From positions 1 to 39,522 of the forward strand of contig JBBDYH010000036.1 in assembly GCA_040901795.1 (NCBI GenBank): a stretch of DNA of 39,522 bases, given 5' to 3'. Below are positions 31,747-38,800 of this stretch, in pieces. Both the position numbers and the translations under genes were made by a program. Source of the stretch: JBBDYH01 sp040901795. GTDB lineage: Bacteria; Planctomycetota; Planctomycetia; Pirellulales; JALHPA01. The stretch's first letter is position 1, and the number at the start of each line of letters is the position of its first letter. The notes beneath the pieces were generated by a model that saw nothing but the letters and a program-made list of their open reading frames with translations, did not search any database and had not been told where the DNA came from.

Positions 31747-32007
31747 TTATGCGTCGCTCGAGGACTCGTCCTTGCGATAGCCGATGCTCTTGACCACGCC
31801 CAGCATCTCTTCATAGGTGATGAACCGCCGGCGATGCGCCAGCTTGTAGCGGTCGATGGCCAGCGCGAGCTCCCTGGCCTCGGGCGACAGACCTTCGTGG
31901 CTGTTCGTGAATTGCCGGCGTTCGCGAGACGGGGTCTGGCCCCCCTGGTCGTAATCGCGGCGGTCAATGAACGTACCTGGTTCTTCCAACTCGATCATCG
32001 TCGTCAT
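31747..32007 (-). CDS. Small conserved hypothetical protein
   Basis: An 86-residue protein that I do not recognise beyond recalling similar sequences in planctomycete genomes. It is hydrophilic, with an acidic start (MTTMIELEEPGTFIDRRDYD), a central GLSPEARELALAIDRYKLAH that should be helical, and a basic RRRFITYEEMLGVVKSIGYRK segment near the end. The helix-plus-basic pattern could be a small DNA- or protein-binding domain, but no motif proves it. The ATG at 32007 is preceded by GGGAG at 12 nt; a longer in-frame start at 32043 lacks support. No signal peptide or membrane segment is visible. It lies 124 bp upstream of the transglutaminase gene, same strand. Confidence 0.75.
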   Translation of the reverse strand: MTTMIELEEPGTFIDRRDYDQGGQTPSRERRQFTNSHEGLSPEARELALAIDRYKLAHRRRFITYEEMLGVVKSIGYRKDESSSDA

Positions 32008-32176
32008 GGAAACAGCTCCCAGCGTTCGCCCGGCGCGCCGCACGAGGCATGTGCGCGCGTCTGCCCGGCTCTGGAAACTCTACGACGCGTAATCGCCCCG
32101 TCAAACCCACCCCTGTCCGTGTTCCCGGCTTAAGCAACAAAAGTAGCGATGAACACGATTATGGCGGCTCTTCCGG

Positions 32177-33061
32177 CTATTCCCGCGGCAGGTTGGCCAA
32201 TCGCTGTCCCTCGACTTGTTGCCAAACCGCAGTGGCGATCGAATGGCTCGGCTCAAGCGAGAGAGCCTGCTGTGCGGAATGCGCTGCGCGCTCGACATTT
32301 CCCGCCTGGAGTTGGGCTTCCGCCAGACGTGCCAGCAGATTTGCGGTCGGTGTCTGTCGATCCATCGCCAGCAGGTACGCATCGACGGCGTCGCTGTGAC
32401 GACCAAGCGCTGCCAGCGCCAAGCCCTCGAGGTACGGCACGCGCGCCGGCTCTTCGCCCTCGGCATAGGTCTCGCGCAAGGCGCCCAGCGCAGCCAGCGC
32501 GTGACCGGGCCGACCCATCGCGCGATAGAGCTCGGCGCTTTCCAGCAACAGTGGACGATCGCCTGGCGAGTACTCCAGCGCTCGATGCACGTCCGCCAGC
32601 GCGGTCTCCAATTGCCCCTCGCGCGCAGCGACTCGGGCTCGCAACGCCCAGGCCGGCCCCGCCTGTGGCTGCGCATCAAGCGCGGCGTTGGCCAGCCGGT
32701 GTGCATCGTCGAGCCGGCCCATTGCCAGGTGCATTTCCCCCACCTGTACCGCAATGGCCGCGTCATCGCCGGCCAACCGCAGCGCTTCTTCGGCTTGCAG
32801 CAGGGCTTCGCGTTGCGCGCCTCGCCGCCATAGCACGTCGGCGTAGTGCCGGCGCGCGGTCGCATCCTCAGGATAGGCCTTGATCGCCTGCGCAAACAGG
32901 ACCTCGGCGGCCTGCCAATTGCCCTGTTCGATAGCGCCCTGTCCCCGCTGAGCAAACTGCCGGCAGGCCGCCATTTCTTCAGAAACGGGACCGGGCGCGC
33001 CCATCAGACGGCAGCCGCTGAGCATTGCCAGACAGAAAAGTGCGAATACGATTGCTGGCAC
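32177..33061 (-). CDS. TPR-repeat lipoprotein
   Basis: A 294-residue protein with a lipoprotein signal, AIVFALFCLAMLSGC, whose Cys (about residue 19) would be lipidated. The rest is a tetratricopeptide solenoid of about seven units, for example GNWQAAEVLFAQAIKAYPED, GAQREALLQAEEALRLAGDD, GRLDDAHRLANAALDAQPQA, GQLETALADVHRALEYSPGD and GNVERAAHSAQQALSLEPSH. It should sit on the periplasmic face of a membrane and act as a scaffold. The chosen start is GTG 33061, close to the signal. A TTG at 33199 would put a palindromic repeat (33103-33156) into the protein and looks artefactual. The repeat occupies the divergent promoter space shared with the next gene. Confidence 0.8.
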   Translation of the reverse strand: MPAIVFALFCLAMLSGCRLMGAPGPVSEEMAACRQFAQRGQGAIEQGNWQAAEVLFAQAIKAYPEDATARRHYADVLWRRGAQREALLQAEEALRLAGDDAAIAVQVGEMHLAMGRLDDAHRLANAALDAQPQAGPAWALRARVAAREGQLETALADVHRALEYSPGDRPLLLESAELYRAMGRPGHALAALGALRETYAEGEEPARVPYLEGLALAALGRHSDAVDAYLLAMDRQTPTANLLARLAEAQLQAGNVERAAHSAQQALSLEPSHSIATAVWQQVEGQRLANLPRE

Positions 33062-33102
33062 AAGAGGATGTGGGGAAGATGTCCCAAAAGGCGCTGACTC
33101 AG

Positions 33103-33156
33103 GTAGCTGAATTCGCCAGAATTCAGGTGCTCCCGAACTCTGGCGAGTTCGGCTAC
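33103..33156. repeat. Double-hairpin REP/BIME-like element, family F copy 1
   Basis: 54 bp bounded by GTAG and CTAC. The two hairpins are perfect: TGAATTC-GCCA-GAATTCA and CCGAACTC-TGGC-GAGTTCGG, 7 bp apart. It lies in the 152-bp gap between two divergent genes. A diverged copy is at 33660-33726. Confidence 0.88.
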
Positions 33157-33213
33157 TCAAAAACTGGCGAATGGTAATCCAACGGAATCCTGAGGACAAG
33201 CTGAACCGGCGAT

Positions 33214-33663
33214 ATGCAAGCCAACTTTGACAAATTCGGCATCCGCTTTCAGTACCCCGACAATTGGACGTTGGAGGCCGACGATGTGTTGCGCGGCCAG
33301 GGCGCCATCTCGGTTTACAGCCCAGGCGGAGGCTTCTGGAGCGTCACCGTACATGGCCCCGACGATAAGCCCGAGGAGCTCATTGGAGCGGTAGTAGAGG
33401 CGATGCGCAACCTGTACGAGGATCTCGACGCTGAGGAGCGGCTCGAGACCATCGATGGGCGCGCCGTTTTCGGCTGCGAGATAAACTTTTACTGTCTGGA
33501 TCTGACCAACACGGCAACCGTGCGCGTGATTCACTCGCCTCGCGCCAATTACCTCGTCGTCTGCCAGGCCGAGGACCGCGAGTTCGCCGAGCTGGAGAAC
33601 GTATTTGCCGCCATGACGGCCAGCCTGATTAAACAAAGCGAGTGGCTGCAGGAGGACGCGTAG
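33214..33663 (+). CDS. Conserved hypothetical protein, possible PsbP/Mog1-like fold
   Basis: A 149-residue soluble protein that I cannot assign with certainty. It opens with FDKFGIRFQYPDNWTLEADD, a pattern (F-x-Y-P-x-x-W) seen in PsbP/Mog1-like and DUF1795 proteins. It continues with alternating strands (AISVYSPGGGFWSVTVHGPD; AVFGCEINFYCLDLTN; NYLVVCQAED) and ends in a helix, LENVFAAMTASLIKQSEWL. No signal peptide or membrane segment is visible. The ATG lacks a Shine-Dalgarno. It is flanked on both sides by copies of the same palindromic family (33103-33156 and 33660-33726); the second supplies its TAG stop codon from the GTAG end. Confidence 0.75.
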   Translation: MQANFDKFGIRFQYPDNWTLEADDVLRGQGAISVYSPGGGFWSVTVHGPDDKPEELIGAVVEAMRNLYEDLDAEERLETIDGRAVFGCEINFYCLDLTNTATVRVIHSPRANYLVVCQAEDREFAELENVFAAMTASLIKQSEWLQEDA

Positions 33664-33726
33664 CGGAAACGCGCCATAGCTCCGCCGAACGCGATATCCC
33701 GCCCGAAGTCTGGCGACTTCCGCTAC
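33660..33726. repeat. REP/BIME-like element, family F copy 2 (diverged)
   Basis: The ends are GTAGCGGAA and TTCCGCTAC. The right hairpin, GAAGTC-TGGC-GACTTC, is perfect; the left one has decayed. The GTAG at the left end contains the TAG stop of the upstream gene. Confidence 0.75.
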
Positions 33727-33741
33727 CTCGCGTGCCAACTA

Positions 33742-33780
33742 AAGGACCCGGGCGGCGTGCGGTCAGCCGACCGGGTCCTT
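33742..33780. terminator. Terminator-like hairpin
   Basis: AAGGACCCGG (33742-33751) pairs perfectly with CCGGGTCCTT (33771-33780). A small GGC/GCC stem lies in the loop. It is downstream of the hypothetical gene ending at 33663. There is no long T-run, so function as an intrinsic terminator is only plausible. Confidence 0.45.
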
Positions 33781-34128
33781 CAACCGTGAAAAAATGGCTC
33801 TGGCCCGTAGCGGGCTTGATTTTGTCGCCGTACCTTGGCGACTGGCAGCTAAGATCCACGGTGCATCGTGATCGAGCGGTCGGTTCGACGGTTACCCCGG
33901 CGAGACCGCGGATAACCGTCCACTGGGTCAGACCGATGCGATCCAAGGTATTAGCATCCCGTGTGCCAAGATGCATCTATCCTCGATCTCTTAAGGAAAC
34001 CGACCGTTTTGTTGCGAAAACTGGCCGCCGCAACGTCGCTGGGCAGGCTGCTCGTCCATGGATTGCTGTGGCGACCTTGTAGGAGTTACAAAGCAGCCCT
34101 TGAACATTGAAACAACTGCCACACGCTG

Positions 34129-34170
34129 GTAGGCGGTAGACAGTAAGCAGTAGGCGGTAAACAGTAAAAC
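34129..34170 (+). repeat. 21-bp tandem repeat, 2 copies
   Basis: Two adjacent 21-bp units begin with GTAGGCGGTAGACAGTAAGC and GTAGGCGGTAAACAGTAAAA. Downstream to 34210 lies a partial inverted counterpart, including CTGCCTAC and ending CTGCTAC, so the whole block is a GTAG-to-CTAC inverted arrangement. Confidence 0.7.
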
Positions 34171-34210
34171 ACCGCCTTCCGCCGACCGCATACTGCCTAC
34201 ACCCTGCTAC

Positions 34211-34238
34211 TTGAGGCACTTCGCGCACGGCGTATAAT
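34211..34238 (+). promoter_or_regulatory. Promoter of the winged-helix/pilT operon
   Basis: TTGAGG (34211-34216), 16 bp, TATAAT (34233-34238). The perfect -10 box lies about 100 bp before the winged-helix gene and directly after the repeat block. Confidence 0.55.
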
Positions 34239-34336
34239 TCAGTCACCTTTGCGCCCGCATTTTTTGGTCGTGCGATGCTCCTTCGAGCACGGCGACCCGG
34301 CTGGCCGGCGGGCATCGAGCACAGGAGACTCCGCAA

Positions 34337-34579
34337 ATGGCAATGCTTGCTTCCCCGCCCGGATCTTCCTCAATGTCGTGTATTGCCCAAATTGGCGAAA
34401 CGGCAGGCATGATTTGGCAGGTGCTAAACGCCAAGGGTCCTGTCACGATCGCCAAACTAGTTAAGGAGGTCGATGTTCCGCGCGACGTGGTGATGCAAGG
34501 CCTCGGATGGCTCGCGCGCGAAGACAAAGTGAATATTGAGGAAGAAGCACGCTCGCGCGTCGTATCGCTGAAGGAGTAA
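34337..34579 (+). CDS. Winged helix-turn-helix (DUF2582-like) protein
   Basis: An 80-residue protein. From residue 16 it matches the small winged-helix family DUF2582: IAQIGETAGMIWQVLNAKGP, then VTIAKLVKEVDVPRDVVMQG and LGWLAREDKVNIEE, with the hallmark GWLAREDK turn. Such proteins are tiny stand-alone DNA-binding or protein-binding modules of unknown role. The ATG has GGAGA at about ten bases. It lies 9 bp upstream of pilT in the same direction, so the two form an operon with a promoter at 34211-34238. The first 15 residues are Ser/Pro-rich and not part of the domain; an alternative ATG at 34373 exists. Confidence 0.85.
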   Translation: MAMLASPPGSSSMSCIAQIGETAGMIWQVLNAKGPVTIAKLVKEVDVPRDVVMQGLGWLAREDKVNIEEEARSRVVSLKE

Positions 34580-34588
34580 CCGACGTCT

Positions 34589-35683
34589 GTGGAAAACCAC
34601 GTCCCCGACCCTCTCCACGGCTGGTTGATTAAAGCCGTGAGTCTCGGCGCCTCCGATCTACACATCGTCGCAGGGTATCCGCCGACATTGCGAGTACACG
34701 GCCTGTTGACGTCGCTGGGGGGATCTGAGGCGGACCTCCGCCCGCTATCAGAAGCAGACGTGCAGGCGGTGCTGGCGCCGCTACTGCCGGCTAGTGTGTC
34801 TGATCGCTTTGCCGCCGAGAAGAACGCGGACTTTGCCTTTCAGATGGCTCTACAGGATTGGACGCAGCGCTTTCGGGCCAACTACTTCCGCAGCGGCCAA
34901 AGCATGGGGGCGTGCTTCCGCGTAATTCCAGCGACTATTCCCGACTTTGAATGGGCCGGAGTTCCGTTTGAGCTGGCCGATCGCCTCGCTCATTTTCGCA
35001 ACGGACTGGTCATCGTGTCGGGGATCACTGGTTCGGGCAAGACCACTACGTTGGCGATGATCGTCAACCTGCTTTGCCAGGAAGGAGGTTACCGAATCAT
35101 CACCGTTGAAGAGCCGATCGAGTATGTGTTTCCCAAATCGACTAACTCGGTGGTCACGCAGCGCGAAGTAGGAGAGGACGTGCATTCGTTTGCCGACGGC
35201 CTCAAGTACGGGCTGCGACAAGATCCAGATGTGATCCTGGTCGGCGAGATTCGCGACCGCGAAACCGGCCAGATGGCCTTATCGGCGGCCGAGACAGGGC
35301 ACCTGGTGTTTGCGACGATGCACACCCGCGACGCCAAAGGGGCCATCTCACGGTACGCCGATCTGTTCCCTCAATCGGTGCAGAACGAGATCCGGGCGCA
35401 GCTTGCCACGAGCCTCCGGGCGGTGATCAGCCAGCATCTCTTGCCGTCAGCGCGGCCGGGCAGCAAGCGGGAGCTGGCCTTGGAGATCCTGTTCGCCAAC
35501 TCCGCTGTCGCCAGTGCTATTCGCTTCGGTAAGCTGGAAACCATCGACAACTACATCGTCACTGGCCGGGCCGACGGCATGCTATCGCTCGATGAATCGG
35601 TCAAACGGTTGTTCAATGCCGGCAGAATCACGCGGGAAACCGCGGAGTTCTTCGTGAGCGACAAGGCGTTTCTGCGGCGGTGA
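34589..35683 (+). CDS. pilT: Type IV pilus retraction ATPase PilT-like
   Basis: A 364-residue ATPase of the PilT/GspE superfamily. The N-terminal PAS-like domain carries SLGASDLHIVAGYPPTLRVHG. The ATPase core has Walker A GITGSGKTT (145-153), the Asp box and Walker B region RQDPDVILVGEIRD (210-223), and the His box ETGHLVFATMHT (235-246), typical of PilT. The family powers disassembly of type IV pili from the cytoplasmic face. The C-terminal AIRNLVRE-type retraction motif is less exact here (SAIRFGKLETIDNYI), so a related secretion or uptake ATPase remains possible. The start is GTG, nine bases after the stop of the winged-helix gene. No other pilus genes are adjacent apart from the DUF1559 pseudopilins elsewhere in the window. 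Confidence 0.9.
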   Translation: MENHVPDPLHGWLIKAVSLGASDLHIVAGYPPTLRVHGLLTSLGGSEADLRPLSEADVQAVLAPLLPASVSDRFAAEKNADFAFQMALQDWTQRFRANYFRSGQSMGACFRVIPATIPDFEWAGVPFELADRLAHFRNGLVIVSGITGSGKTTTLAMIVNLLCQEGGYRIITVEEPIEYVFPKSTNSVVTQREVGEDVHSFADGLKYGLRQDPDVILVGEIRDRETGQMALSAAETGHLVFATMHTRDAKGAISRYADLFPQSVQNEIRAQLATSLRAVISQHLLPSARPGSKRELALEILFANSAVASAIRFGKLETIDNYIVTGRADGMLSLDESVKRLFNAGRITRETAEFFVSDKAFLRR

Positions 35684-35691
35684 ACAATGTC

Positions 35692-35772
35692 GGCCCTACG
35701 GGCCTATACATATTCGCTGCATCGATTCCGTGGGCTCGCGCCCACGGCTAGAGAATGCCGGCCCTACGGGCC
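35692..35772. repeat. Cluster of three hairpins between convergent genes
   Basis: GGCCC-TAC-GGGCC occurs at 35692-35704 and again at 35760-35772. CCGTGGGC-TCGC-GCCCACGG lies between them at 35728-35747. The cluster separates pilT from the large convergent gene and probably blocks transcription from both sides. Confidence 0.8.
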
Positions 35773-35821
35773 TGAGGCAAAGCGCTGCTGGCCGTGCCAT
35801 TCCCCATTCGAACATTCCCCA

Positions 35822-38800
35822 TTACTTCCCCGTCTCTTCATAAATCGGCAAATGCCGGTAGCGGACCTCCAGCGACAAGAGATTCAGCGTGGTGACATAG
35901 ATCCGTCCACCGTGCGGGCCCCAGCGGTCGGGGATGTTGCCATTGGGATGCCAGCTTCCCGCCAACGGTCCCTGCATCACCTGGCCATTTACCAACAACG
36001 GATGCAGCGTGGTCCGCCACTGTTCCCAGTACTTGTCGCCCATGTGGAACATCACCTGCGTGGCATAGTACCAATAATAGGTATCGCGCTTGGGGTCGGA
36101 TGACGTGCCGTAGGCGGCTGGGTAGTCCGAGATGTGATCTGCGCCTTGTTGGAATTCGGGCCGCGTGCGGTCCCAACCGAGGTAAAGCCGCATCAACAAG
36201 CCGACCGACGTCATCGTCGGCCGCCGTTGATCCGTGGGATACTGAGTGTTCGGTTGAGTCGGGTTGTATAGATATCGTGATCCATCTTGCGCCCGATCGA
36301 GCCATTTTCGGACGGCCTCGTAAGTCTCGGGCTTAATCCTGAGTCCGGCGAGCTCGCCGCTCTTTAGAGCCATGAGCTGCCAACCGGCGACCGACGTGTC
36401 GGATCCATCGCCCGGCTTATAGCGCCAACCGCCGTACTGACGATCTTGCGAGGCCTCGATGAAGTCGAGGGCGCGCTGCGCCGGGCCGCGTAGCTCGGCA
36501 TCGCCGGTCATGCCCAGCGCCTCGCAGAGCGCGATCGAGGCGATGGCGTGACTATAGAGCCAGGCGCTCCCGTGCGACACGGCGTCCTGCGCTTCGTACA
36601 GGTCGCCGGTTTCCTTTTGCCGCCGCAGCAAAAAGTGCAGGCCTCGGCGGACCGTGTCGCGGTGCTTGTCCTCAAAATGGTCATAGCCTCCGCCGAGAAA
36701 CGCCATCAGCGCGAGCCCCGTGGCCGCGGTATCGGAGTGAATGCTGCCGGCGTCGTCGGCTGTTGCGCCTGCGAATTTCTGGAAGCTCCAGCTTCCGTCT
36801 TCTTGCTGCGAGCGCGCGAGGTACTCCAAGCCGCGCTCGATCGCCTCTTCGGTCTTCGTGCCTTGTTGCCCTTCGCCGGCGCCGTTGTCGCGGCCGCGGC
36901 GTTCAAATGCTTTGGCAGCTTCGCGGATAAAGCTGGGCGCAGGGACAGCGCCTGTGATTTCGCGGCCGAGAAACCGCGTTTCCGTGTTGTGGATCAGATC
37001 GCTTTCGCGCTGCGCGGCCATCTTCCGCGAGCCGACGACGGCCGAAAGTTCCACGGCCAGGCCGCCGGGACCCGCGATCGAGGCGACTTGCACCGGTACG
37101 CCGCGGCTCGACCGCCGTGCCAATTCGCTGGGTCCGGTCGACGGGCCAGGCTGTTCATCACCTGCCGTGGTTCTCGCCGCCGCCGGCGCGTCGCTGGCTA
37201 ATTCCGGAACCTCAAGCGCTTCGCCGGCTGCGGCGGGGATCGCCGTAGTGCTCGATCTCGCCAGCGGCGCGCCGCGGTTTAATTGCGGTCCATCAACGCC
37301 GGGAGCTTGCGCAGCAGGGCGATCGGCGACGCTGCCGGCGCTTGCCGGTCCAGCCGCCGGCGTGTCGAACAAAGAGCCGCCAACGGCGGCCAGCGACGTA
37401 CTGCCCGGCAAGCCAACGCTACTGCGCTGGATGCCCGTCACGCTCGTTTCCAGCGGAGTGCCATCGTTGGGGTTGGCGGACTGCGGTGAGGCCGCCAGTT
37501 GAACGGTGTCATCGGCGGCGAAGGCCGAAGTCGTACTGCGGCTCGGCGCGGCCGAGGAAGCGTTTGCCGCCGAAGGCCCGCCTCCCGTGGTCGGAACCGA
37601 AACGCGCGCCGCGCTGGCTACGGCCGTTTCCGTCCCGGCGATCGTCGCAGTGCCGACTTGCGCCGGTGACGTGCCGACGGTCGCAGTGGGTATTGCGCGA
37701 CGTCCGGTGTCGTCTTGCGCGAGCGATGGCGCGCCGGTTGAAACGTCGCCGTCGCTGGCGGGCGCCACGGGTGCCGGTGCGACGACATTGCTAGCCGTCG
37801 CGGCGATACTCTGACCGGTCGCCGCGGACCGCGTCGGCTGGCCGACGTTCGCAACTGCGGCCACGGTCGGCTGTCCGCCGCCATCGCTCCGCGAAAGCCC
37901 CCCGCGCGAGACCACCTGCGGAGCGCCGGTATCGGCGGGCAGATTGCCGGCAGCCGCGGCGATCGAGGCCGAGGGCGCTGTGGAAGCCGATCTCGAGAGC
38001 GCTGCCGAACTAGTCGCTTCCAGCTCGGTCACAGTTGGTCCGCCACGATAGTCGGCTGGCGCAGTGTCTTGAGCCAATGCCGTCGTCGAATCGATCGTCG
38101 CCTGAGCGCGCGAACGGCGCACAGGCGAGGGCGCACTTGCCGCCGGCGCGGGGCCGGTGTCGAGGCTCGACGCCGCTCGCTGCGACGCGGCCGAAGCGAC
38201 AGTTACTTCACTCGCTGGACCCGCCAGTCCGCGATCGAAGTTCGGCGACTCACCTACGCCGGTCGTGCCGGTCGTCGAGCGACTGATGCTCGTCGCCGCG
38301 GGCTGTTGTAAAGCAGGCGCGTCCTGTGCGCTGCTAACCGCGGCCAACGCGGGGCTTTGCAGATTGACCGGCGATGCGGGACTCAGCGCCGTGGTGGCTG
38401 CACGCGGTGGAGAGTCGGCCGGTTGTGCCGCTGCCGCCAAGCTAGGAGCGCTCGCCGTTTCACGCCGTGGGGTGGCGGTCTGGGTCACACTGGGGACCGA
38501 GGGCGCCGGTGCGGCAGTCAAAGTCGGCGTTGCACGAGGGGGCGCCGCAGAGGCGGTTCGCTCCATCTCGGTTTGCGCCGGTCCCGTCAAGGCGGAGGAG
38601 GCCGGCGAAGCGGCGCTGGCGGTGACGCCTGTTGGGGCGTCCACCGCGGGCGCCGGCGTGGCCGTCGCTTGTGCGATCGCGCGCGTGGCCGATGCTGCTT
38701 CACTCGGTGTTGGTTGATTCGTCACTTCCACCATACGCCGCGCCGGTTGCGCTGCGGCTCGTGTCACCTGTACGGTCGTTGGCGTCTCGGCAGTGCTCGA

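Larger units (their letters stand above)
33664..34336. other. Gene-free region with several hairpins
   Basis: About 670 bp without a recognisable gene. Besides the repeats at 33660 and 34129 it contains a hairpin at 33742-33780 and a GACGGTTA...TAACCGTC stem near 33888. The promoter of the winged-helix gene lies at its right end. ORFs here are short and unlike proteins. Confidence 0.55.

Noticed and set aside
34129..34210. Short spaced repeats suggesting a CRISPR array
   Set aside because: There are only two adjacent 21-bp units with no spacers, and no cas genes are in the window.
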